This document shows, piece by piece, positions 1 to 7,413 of a stretch of 15,120 bases of DNA. Location of the stretch: contig JBCDCZ010000092.1 of the NCBI GenBank assembly GCA_039180865.1, forward strand, positions 1 to 15,120. Direction: 5' to 3'. Every line of letters begins with the position of its first letter. Positions within the stretch are counted from its first letter, which is position 1. The notes under the pieces were generated by a model, which was not told the DNA's origin, made no database searches, and was given only the letters and a program-made list of their open reading frames with translations. A program made the position numbers and the translations under genes. The stretch is from JBCDCU01 sp039180865 (lineage in GTDB: Bacteria > Pseudomonadota > Alphaproteobacteria > Rhizobiales > JACESI01).

Positions 1-1
1 C

Positions 2-166
2 GATTCCGTCTCAGTTTTGACGAATAATCCTCGTAAGCTGGAATCACTCAGAGAATATGGGATTGAGGTTGATAAACGGATCGCCCACCAGGCGCCCGTC
101 AACCAAAACAACGACCATTATCTGAAAACGAAAGCGAAACGATCCGGGCATCTGCTGAAGTACTAA
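2..166 (+). CDS. ribA: GTP cyclohydrolase II, C-terminal end (partial)
   Basis: This is the last 54 codons of a gene that starts before the window; it ends at TAA 164-166. The peptide contains LLTNNPRK-like VLTNNPRKLESL, a GIEV segment and the closing HYLKTKAKRSGHLL. These are the signature of the C-terminal end of GTP cyclohydrolase II (RibA), which opens GTP to the pyrimidine that begins riboflavin synthesis. In E. coli RibA the same tail reads with TNNP, N-HYL-TKA and GHLL at matching spacing. Because only the tail is visible I cannot tell whether this is a stand-alone RibA or the second half of a RibBA fusion. A strong intrinsic terminator follows about 100 bp downstream. Confidence 0.85.
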   Translation, partial: DSVSVLTNNPRKLESLREYGIEVDKRIAHQAPVNQNNDHYLKTKAKRSGHLLKY

Positions 167-266
167 GGCTTGGACGTTTTCCATCAGATAGGGACGCGTG
201 TCGCTTGCCTCAGGCAAGGGCAGCCTAGTTCGATCCCGAACATAACCTTTTCGCGGCCATGCGAAG

Positions 267-302
267 GCCGGCGTGCCACATAGGTGGGCGCCGGCTCTTT
301 TT
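267..302 (+). terminator. Intrinsic terminator after ribA
   Basis: GCCGGCG at 267-273 pairs with CGCCGGC at 289-295. An inner CCAC/GTGG helix (276-279 with 284-287) extends the stem, and CTCTTTTTC follows at once. The GC stem followed by a T-run fits a rho-independent terminator for the plus-strand transcript that includes ribA. It isolates the cytochrome b561 gene from ribA. Confidence 0.75.
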
Positions 303-356
303 CGTCTGAGGTCAGAATTTCTTGCGAGACGCTGGAAGACCTATGGCGATCGCGTG

Positions 357-384
357 TTGCGCCTCTCCACGGTCCCGCTATCTT
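357..384 (+). promoter_or_regulatory. Possible promoter of the cytochrome b561 gene
   Basis: TTGCGC at 357-362 and TATCTT at 379-384 are 16 bp apart, roughly 45 bp upstream of the chosen ATG at 436. Both boxes match the sigma-70 consensus at about four of six positions. The position is sensible, between the ribA terminator and the start codon, but matches this weak arise by chance. Confidence 0.25.
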
Positions 385-435
385 ATGGGAAGACGGAAGC
401 CCATCAGAGACATCCGGACCGCGGCGGAGGCAGAC

Positions 436-1020
436 ATGGCCGAATACTCCAACTACATTGAAACCGGTGAAATGCGGGGTTATTCGCTCGCGATGCGCAT
501 CATCCACTGGCTTATGGCGCTCATTATGATCTGGATGATGATAGCGGGCATCCTGATGGTGAATGTCTACAATAAGTTCGATGCCACGACCAATTTTCTC
601 TATCACCAACACCGGGGCTTCGGCTTTGTGCTGTTGGTTCTCGTAGTCGTCCGCCTTGTACTTTATCGCTTTAATCGCCCTCCCTCACCTCTTCCAGCCG
701 GAATGTCGCCGGTGCAGAAGCTCATCGCGGAAGCAAACCATTTTCTACTTTATCTCGCGCTCATTCTCCATCCGCTCCTTGGATGGTACGCAACGAATGC
801 GTGGGGTGTAAAAGACATACCGATCTTTGGCCTTTTTACGCTGCCCCCGCTTGTCGAAAAGAACCGCGAGCTTGGCGACTTCCTGCTTATGATCCACGGC
901 TATGTGGGCTTTGCGATTGTCGGTCTGGTCGCACTTCACATCCTGGGTGCACTCTGGCATCTGAGTCAGGGGGATGGCGTGTTCTCACGCATGCTTAAAT
1001 CGAAAATTACGACCAACTAG
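436..1020 (+). CDS. Cytochrome b561 (di-heme membrane electron carrier)
   Basis: A 194-residue protein of the prokaryotic cytochrome b561 family. These four-helix inner-membrane proteins bind two b-type hemes and pass electrons, often from the quinone pool. Four hydrophobic segments lie near residues 20-42, 60-77, 101-119 and 150-172. Candidate heme-ligand histidines are H24 (IIHWLMAL), H57/H59 (HQHRGFG), H102/H112 (NHFLLYLALILHPLLGW) and H154/H168 (HGYVGF, ALHILGALWH), which is the family pattern. I chose ATG 436 because GGAGG at 426-430 lies five bases upstream. The reading frame is open back to 322, but those extra residues lack hydrophobic or family character. The stop TAG (1018-1020) overlaps the stop of the facing gene. 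The physiological electron partner cannot be read from the sequence. Confidence 0.88.
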   Translation: MAEYSNYIETGEMRGYSLAMRIIHWLMALIMIWMMIAGILMVNVYNKFDATTNFLYHQHRGFGFVLLVLVVVRLVLYRFNRPPSPLPAGMSPVQKLIAEANHFLLYLALILHPLLGWYATNAWGVKDIPIFGLFTLPPLVEKNRELGDFLLMIHGYVGFAIVGLVALHILGALWHLSQGDGVFSRMLKSKITTN

Positions 1021-1496
1021 CGATCATTCACCGAAGCCTGACGCAATTCGCCATTATGCCAGAAGTAGGCCGCGAAACAGGGTTCCGCCCCGGCTCCTCC
1101 GCACGAGCTTCCGTGAAGTGAGAGAAGGAGGATTTCACGGTCGAACCATTCGACCGTCTTGAACGCACGTGCAAGGAAATCATAACGTTTTCCAGAGGTC
1201 AGCACGACCAGACTGCATCCTCCGCTGCCGCACCAAAAGGACGCCGCGCTGGTGCAGTGCAGTTTTGAAAAATCAATGATGACATCATTTCCGCTGCCGC
1301 TGCCCAGGTCGACTGAAAGGACAGCACCCTCATCTCGCTCGAACCGACCATCATCGATCGATGCACATTCTTCGGCGGCTTCCGCTAGCACAGCTTCGGC
1401 ATCGATTGGCCCGCTTGCCTTAACGGGAAGGGTAATCGTGACGGCTGCAAAGAGGGTCGCCAGAGTTAAGCAATGCCAGATGCGAGATTGAATCAC
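1017..1496 (-). CDS. Secreted six-cysteine protein, function unknown
   Basis: I do not recognise the family. The 159-residue product begins with a clear signal peptide: R5, a hydrophobic stretch over about residues 9-24 (HCLTLATLFAAVTITL), and a likely cleavage near VKASG at 26-29. The remaining chain of about 130 residues carries six cysteines (C44, C81, C89, C94, C132, C140), which suggests a periplasmic or exported protein with up to three disulfides. The middle contains a WCGSGGCSL segment, and a SCGGAGAEPC segment lies toward the end. I chose GTG at 1496 because AGGAG (1507-1503) is six bases upstream; the in-frame TTG at 1502 would abut that site. It runs convergently into cytochrome b561 and the two stops share bases (CTAG, 1017-1020). 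It is divergent from the lactonase-like gene. Confidence 0.75.
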   Translation of the reverse strand: MIQSRIWHCLTLATLFAAVTITLPVKASGPIDAEAVLAEAAEECASIDDGRFERDEGAVLSVDLGSGSGNDVIIDFSKLHCTSAASFWCGSGGCSLVVLTSGKRYDFLARAFKTVEWFDREILLLSLHGSSCGGAGAEPCFAAYFWHNGELRQASVNDR

Positions 1497-1607
1497 GACC
1501 AACTCCTATTTGAACACTCGTTGACAGGTCGGCTCGCCCCACTGGTGCAAGCAAACCCCATGCTCTAACAATGGAAGCCCTTTTTCTTTCATGCAAGCGG
1601 AGCGATC

Positions 1608-2429
1608 ATGGCGCACATATCCGGTTACGAAGTCTTCGCCATTAAATATGCTGAACGCAACAACCGGACCCGCAACGACAGTTTTCTGTTCGATCCACAC
1701 CATAGCGACCGTCATCCGATGGATTACTTCGTTTGGATCATCCGCAATCAGAACCGGACAATTCTGGTCGATACCGGTTATGATCGGAAGGAAGGAAAGG
1801 CGCGCCTCAGACCTATCCTGATCGAACCTGCAGAAGCCTTGGCGGACATCGGTATTGACCCGTCGTCGATCGAGACCTGCATCATCACCCACCTCCATTA
1901 TGATCACGCCGGTAGTCTCGCAGACTTCGAGAATGCAAAGTTTCACCTTCAGGAGCGCGAAATGGCGTTCGCGACAGGTGCATGTATGTGCGATCCGACT
2001 CTCAAGATGCCCTATACCTCAGACCATATATGTACGATGGTCAAACGGGTTTATTCCGGGAAAGTCGTCTTTCACGACGGCGATGCCGAAGTTGCACCCG
2101 GCGTAACAGTCCATCGCATTGGAGGGCACTCCAGAGGCATTCAAGCCGTGAGAGTGGAGACCGACGAAGGCCCACTTGTTCTGGCCTCGGATACGTCTCA
2201 CTATTATGAAAATTTCATGCGACGAAAGATGTTTCCGGTGGTTGTCGATGCAGAAGATATGGCGCGCGGTTTCGATCGCTTGCGTGAGCTCGCCGAAGGC
2301 GACATTGCGCGCATCATACCGGGCCACGATCCACTGGTGACATCAAGTTTTGAACCTGCCTTTGAAGGTTCAAAAGCAGAAATCCGACGGTTGGAACGCG
2401 GGCCTTCAATCGGCTCTTTTTTCACATAG
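1608..2429 (+). CDS. Metallo-beta-lactamase-fold hydrolase, AHL-lactonase-like
   Basis: A 273-residue enzyme with the complete di-zinc site of the metallo-beta-lactamase fold. It has H95-L-H97-Y-D99-H100, H174 in GGHSRG, D195 in ASDTSH and H240 in IPGHDP, with LVDTGYD at about 53-59 as the first core strand. Length and motif spacing fit the group usually annotated as N-acyl-homoserine lactonases (AiiA/AttM type), which open the lactone ring of quorum-sensing signals. Members of this group also act on other lactones, so the substrate is inferred. There is no luxI- or luxR-like gene in the window to support a quorum-quenching role. There is no signal peptide, so it is probably cytoplasmic. ATG 1608 is preceded by GGAG (1599-1602) at five bases. 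It is convergent with the GGDEF/EAL gene, with a 35-bp gap. Confidence 0.85.
   Translation: MAHISGYEVFAIKYAERNNRTRNDSFLFDPHHSDRHPMDYFVWIIRNQNRTILVDTGYDRKEGKARLRPILIEPAEALADIGIDPSSIETCIITHLHYDHAGSLADFENAKFHLQEREMAFATGACMCDPTLKMPYTSDHICTMVKRVYSGKVVFHDGDAEVAPGVTVHRIGGHSRGIQAVRVETDEGPLVLASDTSHYYENFMRRKMFPVVVDAEDMARGFDRLRELAEGDIARIIPGHDPLVTSSFEPAFEGSKAEIRRLERGPSIGSFFT
2348..2375. repeat. Perfect 10-bp inverted repeat inside the lactonase-like gene
   Basis: TTTTGAACCT (2348-2357) is matched by AGGTTCAAAA (2366-2375) across an eight-base loop. It sits about 50 bp before the lactonase stop and encodes the near-repeat FEPAFEG. The T-rich arm comes first on both strands, so it does not have the form of an intrinsic terminator. 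Its role, if any, is unknown. Confidence 0.6.
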
Positions 2430-2464
2430 AGTATGCAACAACGAGCTCTCGCCGCGTTCATCAG

Positions 2465-5400
2465 CTACGCCCGCTTGGCGTCCTGGCCCAGGAGCATCGA
2501 TAAAAGATCGTCGCGGGCCATCGGTTTCGCGAAGTGGTAGCCCTGCAAGACATCGCAACCCAATTCGGTCAGAATGCGCGCATGCTCGGCGTTTTCAACG
2601 CCCTCCGCGGTAACCCCGATCCCGAGCGAATGGCCAATATTGACGATCGACTGGACCAGCATGCGCTGGGTTGGATCCGTATCGATTGGACCAACGAGCT
2701 GACGGTCGATCTTCATACGATCGGGGTTTACTTTCATCAATCCGATGATCGATGCGCGCCCGCTTCCAAAGTCGTCAATTTCGATGAGAATGCCAAGTTC
2801 GCGTAACTTGTCGATGTTCCAGGCGAAGGGTTCGTTGTCTTCATCGAAGTAGATCGATTCAAGGAGCTCAAACGCGATCGGCGTTTGAATGTCCGGTAAT
2901 CGGCTGATCTTCTCTGCCAGCTCCGGATCAGCCAAACGCCGGAAACTCACATTGACTGATATCTTCGGGATAACGAAGCCGCGCTCAGCGCAGGTCACAC
3001 ACAGATCAACACTCTTCTCGAGGATTTGCTCGTCGATACGCGAAACAACATTGAGGTCTTCGGCGACGGGTAGGAAATGGAATGGAGAGAGGATGCCCCG
3101 TTCCGGGTGATTCCATCTCGCCAACGCCTCGACACCGGCAAGCCTGCCATCGCGCGACGAATATTGCGGCTGGTAGTGGGGTTCGAATTCCCCGGCCTCA
3201 AGACCGCGGAGCAAATCATCTGCAAGCGACCGGCTTGCGATGATCGATGCCTCCAGTTCCTTTGTGAATGTGCAATAACGGCTGCGCCCCTCATTCTTCG
3301 CGCGATAAAGCGCAAGATCGGAGTTGATCAGCAAATCCTGCGCTGAGACGCCTTCTTTCCAGAAAGCGACGCCAATACTTGCGCTGAAACGGCAGATTGC
3401 ACCGCGATACGTCAACGGTCTTTGGGTTTCCGCCAAGAGCTCCTTACAAATCTTGTGGATGTCTTTTTCCGATTGGAAATCCGTGAGCACGGCGACGAAT
3501 TCGTCACCGCCAATACGGGCGAGAAAAGCGTTGTCGCCAATCACCCGTTTGATGGTCTCAGCAGTCTCACATAAGACGTAGTCACCGGCTGCGTGACCAA
3601 GTGTATCATTGATCTCTTTGAAGCGGTCGAGATCAATGTGGAGCATGCAGACATTTGTGCCAAGATCAGACGGATCCGCGAGTAGCTTATCAAGAAAACT
3701 GGAAAGCGACCGGCGATTTGCAACGCCCGTTAGTTCGTCGACGGTTGCCTGACGCTCCACTTTTCTGTTGGCGATGCGCAAAGCGTCAGCCGTCTCTTCC
3801 AGGGCGGTTTGCTGTTTCTTGGTTTCGGTGATGTCGAGATAGGTTGTCATACTCCGCTTCCCGACCGGCATGCACGTAAATCGCAGAATCTTGCCGTCAC
3901 CACGCACCATTTCCCAGGATTTGTAATCGCCTTTGGTGATCTCTGCGGTTCTTTGGGCGAGGTAGGCCTCCCAAATCTCATCGTCATCATTGTCGACGGT
4001 GTAGATCCCTTTGTGGCGATTGAAGTCGATCACCTCTGCCAACGTTGGATGCTTATCCATAAAGTCTGGGGGAATCCTGAAGAGTTCCCGGAATGCCTTG
4101 TTGTGCAGACGGACCCGGTGATCGGGATCCATGAACATGATCCCAAGATCTATGTTGTCGAGGACTTCTTTCAGGAACCGTTCCCGTTGCTTCTGTTCGC
4201 TGATATCACGCCAGATTACGCCAAACCGCCAAAGGTCTCCGTTTTCATCAAGAATCGGCGACACGCTGAGATCGACCCAGACGGCCGTTCCGTCACGGCT
4301 GTAGTTGATGACTTCGACCCGTATCGGCCTGCCTTCGCGATAGGCATCCTGTATCTTTGCCGACGTTTCGGGATCCGTTTCCGGACCGATCACAAACTCC
4401 CGGGGTCTGCGGCCTATAAGTTCATCTTTGGTGTATCCGATTGCTGCACAATAAGACGGGTTGCACCATTTAATCCTTTGGTCCTGATCAACGATGACCA
4501 TGCCGTCATTGACCCATTCGGTCAGCGCAACAAGTTCGATGTATTGGCCGCGGCTCTTGATGAGTGCTTCGTTGGATTGTTTGAGTTCTTCAGTACGCTC
4601 GTCCACGCGGCGCGACAGCTCATCCGCACCCTTCACCTTGCTGAAGACGAAATAAGCAACCAAGCCTGCAAAACTTAAGCCGAAAGCCAGAAAGACAAGG
4701 AGTTCGGTAAAGGCCGGGGCAATCAGACCGACGTCCCGATGCTGAGCGACGATACGCCAAACACGGCCTGCAGCTTCGATTTCGATACTCTCAAAATCCG
4801 CGCGTATGTTGTCGATAAGAAGGCGACCTGACCACTCGTCAAATGGGACGCCGGTCAGCTTTGAGCTCGCAAGAACAGTCTGGAAGGAGAGGTCCGGAGC
4901 ACCACGCTCTGCTATATCATTGCGAAAGCCGAGATCATGAACTTCCACGTCTATTCCAAGAAACGTCAATTCCATGAACTGTTTTGCAATAATGGAGTTG
5001 CTGAAATAGGCCGCAACGACAACGCCGACGAAGCGCTCACGGCGCTCTTCAACTGAAGGCGGGACCATTCCTCCACGATAGATCGGATGAAGTGCCAGAA
5101 TACCAGGAACTTGCGTCACCAGATCGAGACGCTGAGAAAACTGTGTCTGACCCGTGTCGCGTGCTGCGAAAATGGTCTCCCGACGCACGTCTTCAGAAAA
5201 CAGATCAAAACCGGTGAACTCGTCTCGGAGCGATGCCGGTGCGACCGCTACGAGCGGCAGTACGGTTGCGCTTTCCGTTTTCGGGAAGATTTTCAATGGG
5301 CCGTAACCCATCGCTCGGCGTTTACCTTCGAAATCAAGCGATTGAGCGCGTTCATCGAGCACCGCGCGATCGTACTGCAAGGCAAGCCCGACCGTCAGAA

Positions 5401-5722
5401 GGTTCGGGTCCCATTCAAGAATTCCGGCTTGATCGATAAAAGCGTGAAAACCCGAGGTTATCTCGCTGCCTCTAAAATCATCGGACAGATTAACGACAGC
5501 ACCGATCTTGGCTAACGCGCGGACCGTGTTGGAAATCTCGAATTCGATGAGCGAGCCAATACGCGTTACACGATCCTTGAAGGCCTGCTCGCCGACAGCC
5601 TTGCGGCTCTCGTAGATTGAATAGGCGGCGGCACAGAACAGACCGAAAATAACGAAGAATATCGCCCCTGCAAGCCAAGGCCCTTTTATGGTTCTTGGTA
5701 ATGTGGGCATTGAAGATTGCAT
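2465..5722 (-). CDS. CHASE-PAS-PAS-GGDEF-EAL cyclic-di-GMP signalling protein
   Basis: An inner-membrane sensor of 1085 residues that probably makes and/or degrades cyclic-di-GMP. Domain order: transmembrane helix ~15-34; periplasmic CHASE-like sensor ~55-280; second helix ~335-362; short coiled coil ~373-390; PAS ~393-510; PAS ~515-630; GGDEF domain ~658-810; EAL domain ~835-1078. The synthase motif GGDEF (738-742) is intact, but no RxxD inhibitory site lies five residues before it. The phosphodiesterase residues also look intact: VEAL (864-867), NVS, FELLES, IDDFGSG (982-988), MKID, AEGVE (1039-1043), QGYHFAKP. Start: the frame is open back to 5869, but those 49 codons are AT-rich and unlike a protein. 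A likely -10 box lies at 5746-5751, so ATG 5722 or 5710 is more probable. It is monocistronic, divergent from bacA. Confidence 0.9.
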   Translation of the reverse strand: MQSSMPTLPRTIKGPWLAGAIFFVIFGLFCAAAYSIYESRKAVGEQAFKDRVTRIGSLIEFEISNTVRALAKIGAVVNLSDDFRGSEITSGFHAFIDQAGILEWDPNLLTVGLALQYDRAVLDERAQSLDFEGKRRAMGYGPLKIFPKTESATVLPLVAVAPASLRDEFTGFDLFSEDVRRETIFAARDTGQTQFSQRLDLVTQVPGILALHPIYRGGMVPPSVEERRERFVGVVVAAYFSNSIIAKQFMELTFLGIDVEVHDLGFRNDIAERGAPDLSFQTVLASSKLTGVPFDEWSGRLLIDNIRADFESIEIEAAGRVWRIVAQHRDVGLIAPAFTELLVFLAFGLSFAGLVAYFVFSKVKGADELSRRVDERTEELKQSNEALIKSRGQYIELVALTEWVNDGMVIVDQDQRIKWCNPSYCAAIGYTKDELIGRRPREFVIGPETDPETSAKIQDAYREGRPIRVEVINYSRDGTAVWVDLSVSPILDENGDLWRFGVIWRDISEQKQRERFLKEVLDNIDLGIMFMDPDHRVRLHNKAFRELFRIPPDFMDKHPTLAEVIDFNRHKGIYTVDNDDDEIWEAYLAQRTAEITKGDYKSWEMVRGDGKILRFTCMPVGKRSMTTYLDITETKKQQTALEETADALRIANRKVERQATVDELTGVANRRSLSSFLDKLLADPSDLGTNVCMLHIDLDRFKEINDTLGHAAGDYVLCETAETIKRVIGDNAFLARIGGDEFVAVLTDFQSEKDIHKICKELLAETQRPLTYRGAICRFSASIGVAFWKEGVSAQDLLINSDLALYRAKNEGRSRYCTFTKELEASIIASRSLADDLLRGLEAGEFEPHYQPQYSSRDGRLAGVEALARWNHPERGILSPFHFLPVAEDLNVVSRIDEQILEKSVDLCVTCAERGFVIPKISVNVSFRRLADPELAEKISRLPDIQTPIAFELLESIYFDEDNEPFAWNIDKLRELGILIEIDDFGSGRASIIGLMKVNPDRMKIDRQLVGPIDTDPTQRMLVQSIVNIGHSLGIGVTAEGVENAEHARILTELGCDVLQGYHFAKPMARDDLLSMLLGQDAKRA

Positions 5723-6068
5723 TCCTGGTCTACGGGAGAGTAGCGATATAGTAGTTTCCAAGACTTGCGATAAAGTTAAATTAAAAGATGCATCAGTACA
5801 CAATGACCACCACTCTGGGTTGAGCAAACGCCCGAATGGCTTTGGATTTCCAGAATGACTGGGCGTCACGGTATGAACCGGGAACCGGGGTGTTGCATTA
5901 TAAACCCATGGCGCTCCCGCAGGCGTGACTTGCCTTTCTTGTAAGCTCGCCTTAGCTACGTTTTACCCTATAGTCGGGTGACATCGGACCAGACCGGTCT
6001 TCATCCGTCCGCTATTCCAGCCCGGGTCTGATACCCGAGGCATCAGCAATCTGCGAAAGGCGAGACGC
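5723..6068. other. Divergent intergenic control region, GGDEF/EAL gene and bacA
   Basis: No convincing gene lies in these 346 bp. The left part (about 5740-5800) is AT-rich and holds the candidate minus-strand promoter. TATAGT at 5969-5974 is a good -10 match facing bacA, though no clear -35 lies 16-18 bp before it. A perfect 10-bp palindrome, AGACCGGTCT, is at 5991-6000. A small hairpin (CGGGT 6023-6027, ACCCG 6033-6037) falls in the probable bacA leader. AAAGG at 6056-6060 is the bacA ribosome binding site. The palindrome could be a regulator site, but I cannot name the regulator. Confidence 0.5.
5746..5774 (-). promoter_or_regulatory. Candidate promoter of the GGDEF/EAL gene
   Basis: On the minus strand CTATAT (5751-5746) has the form of the rhizobial sigma-70 -10 box and lies 17 bp after a weak -35, TTTATC (5774-5769). 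Transcription would begin about 5740, just upstream of ATG 5722 and ATG 5710. This argues against the far-upstream ATG at 5869. The -35 match is poor. Confidence 0.35.
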
Positions 6069-7331
6069 TTGCTACGTTCATTCTTTCCAAGACCTTCACT
6101 CTTTTTTTCATCTGCGGTCGCATGGACCGTGCTCGCCTTCATCATCTGGTACCTCATTCCAGGCCTTGAAGACCTGTTAAGTGTCGGTGAGTTACTCGTC
6201 GGCCCAACGCCCGAAACTGCACCCGGTGAACGCCCGCCGTTCTTCAGCGCTGAGAAGCTCTGGACCTACCAGTACATCATCATGTGGGCTGTCGCCTTCT
6301 GCTGGATCTGGTGGTACTTCGAGCGGAACATCTGGTACTGGTGGTCGGTTGTCGGCACCACGTTTTTGATGCTTTCGACCTATTTCAACGTGCAAATCAG
6401 CGTTTGGTTGAATGACTGGTACGGTCGCTTCTACGATCTCATCCAACAGGCGCTTACCTCCAAGGATGTCGCGATCGGTGACTATTACCTGCAACTTTCA
6501 ACCGCTGCTTTCGTCCTCGTTCCCTACATTATCTTTTTGATTTTGATTGACTTTTTCTCGTCGCACTACCTCTTCCGCTGGCGTACTGCGATGAACAATT
6601 TCTATATGGAAAACTGGCGTTCCGTGAGCCATATCGAAGGTGCGTCGCAGCGTGTTCAGGAAGACACGCGTATCTTTTCAACAATCATGGAATCGCTCGG
6701 CCTGAGCTTTGTGCGGTCGGTCATGACACTGATCGCATTCCTACCGCTCTTGCACTCGCTATCAGAGCGTGTCGAAACCTATCCACTCTTCGGCGAGGTT
6801 CCTGACGGCCTCGTATTCCTTGCGATCCTGTCCGCTTTATTCGGCACGCTTCTACTGGCTCTGGTCGGTTACAAACTGCCGGGGCTGGAATTCGAAAACC
6901 AGAAGGTCGAGGCCGCCTACAGGAAAGAACTTGTCTATGGCGAGGATGCGGATGACAGAGCTGATCCGGTGACCGTTACGCAGCTTTTCGGAAATCTGCG
7001 GCGGTTCTATTTCCGCTACTTCATGCACTATCTTTACTTCAACGTTGCCCGCTACGCTTACCTGCAGGGCTCGGTCTTCATCCCGTTCTTTGCCCTCGGA
7101 CCGACGATCGTTGCCGGCGCAATCACGTTTGGCGTATTCCAGCAGATCATGAACGCGTTCAATCAGGTCGAGAATTCGTTCCAGTTCCTTGCGAATTCCT
7201 GGACCCGGATCGTCGAACTGATGTCGGTCTTCAAACGCCTGAAAGCCTTTGAGCTTAACATCACGCATGAGCCGCGTAATGTCAGCAAGACCATGATCGG
7301 TGGTGCGGAAGTCCCAGGTCCCGGCGAATAA
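6069..7331 (+). CDS. bacA: BacA/SbmA-family peptide transporter
   Basis: A 420-residue inner-membrane protein, the usual BacA length. SbmA/BacA proteins are homodimeric, proton-driven importers of proline-rich and other antimicrobial peptides and of peptide-like drugs. In rhizobia BacA is needed for survival against host NCR peptides inside nodules, and it affects very-long-chain fatty acids of lipid A. Family signatures here are an aromatic-rich region (WIWWYFERNIWYWW, ~80-92), LNDWYGRFYDLIQQAL (114-129), FRWRTAMNNFYMENWR (169-184), IEGASQRVQEDTR (189-201) and GLEFENQKVEAAYRKELVYG (272-291). About seven hydrophobic segments are visible. It lacks the ATPase domain of the related ABCD/Rv1819c transporters. 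The start is TTG 6069, with AAAGG eight bases upstream; no nearby in-frame ATG fits. No symbiosis gene is in view, so a general peptide-defence role is equally likely. Confidence 0.92.
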   Translation: MLRSFFPRPSLFFSSAVAWTVLAFIIWYLIPGLEDLLSVGELLVGPTPETAPGERPPFFSAEKLWTYQYIIMWAVAFCWIWWYFERNIWYWWSVVGTTFLMLSTYFNVQISVWLNDWYGRFYDLIQQALTSKDVAIGDYYLQLSTAAFVLVPYIIFLILIDFFSSHYLFRWRTAMNNFYMENWRSVSHIEGASQRVQEDTRIFSTIMESLGLSFVRSVMTLIAFLPLLHSLSERVETYPLFGEVPDGLVFLAILSALFGTLLLALVGYKLPGLEFENQKVEAAYRKELVYGEDADDRADPVTVTQLFGNLRRFYFRYFMHYLYFNVARYAYLQGSVFIPFFALGPTIVAGAITFGVFQQIMNAFNQVENSFQFLANSWTRIVELMSVFKRLKAFELNITHEPRNVSKTMIGGAEVPGPGE

Positions 7332-7340
7332 CCGGGACCT
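7316..7340 (+). terminator. bacA: Hairpin over the bacA stop codon
   Basis: AGGTCCCGG (7316-7324) pairs perfectly with CCGGGACCT (7332-7340). The seven-base loop (7325-7331) contains the bacA TAA. A nine-pair GC-rich stem at the gene end suggests a terminator or an mRNA 3'-end stabiliser. Only CTTC follows, not a T-run, so termination by this element alone is uncertain. Confidence 0.5.
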
Positions 7341-7372
7341 CTTCACGCTGTCGCGGATTTACATTCAGCAAT

Positions 7373-7390
7373 GGCTGACGACAGTCAGCC
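7373..7390 (-). terminator. Hairpin downstream of gloA
   Basis: GGCTGAC (7373-7379) and GTCAGCC (7384-7390) form a perfect seven-pair stem with a four-base loop, 23 bp beyond the gloA stop on the minus strand. No T-run follows on either strand. It may end or stabilise the gloA transcript in the convergent bacA/gloA gap. Confidence 0.35.
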
Positions 7391-7413
7391 GGGCGTAGGG
7401 GTCGAGTACCGCC

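Noticed and set aside
322..435. 38-codon N-terminal extension of cytochrome b561
   Set aside because: ATG 436 has GGAGG at ideal spacing, and the extension adds nothing typical of the family.
3809..4678. 289-codon plus-strand open frame inside the GGDEF/EAL gene
   Set aside because: It is antisense to the well-supported PAS domains; its peptide has no recognisable domain and no good ribosome site. A codon-bias shadow.
5723..5869. 49-codon N-terminal extension of the GGDEF/EAL protein to ATG 5869
   Set aside because: AT-rich, no protein-like character, and a likely promoter -10 box at 5746-5751 falls inside it.
5881..5910. GGAAC at 5881 as an EcfG general-stress promoter
   Set aside because: No CGTT lies at the required 16-17 bp spacing.
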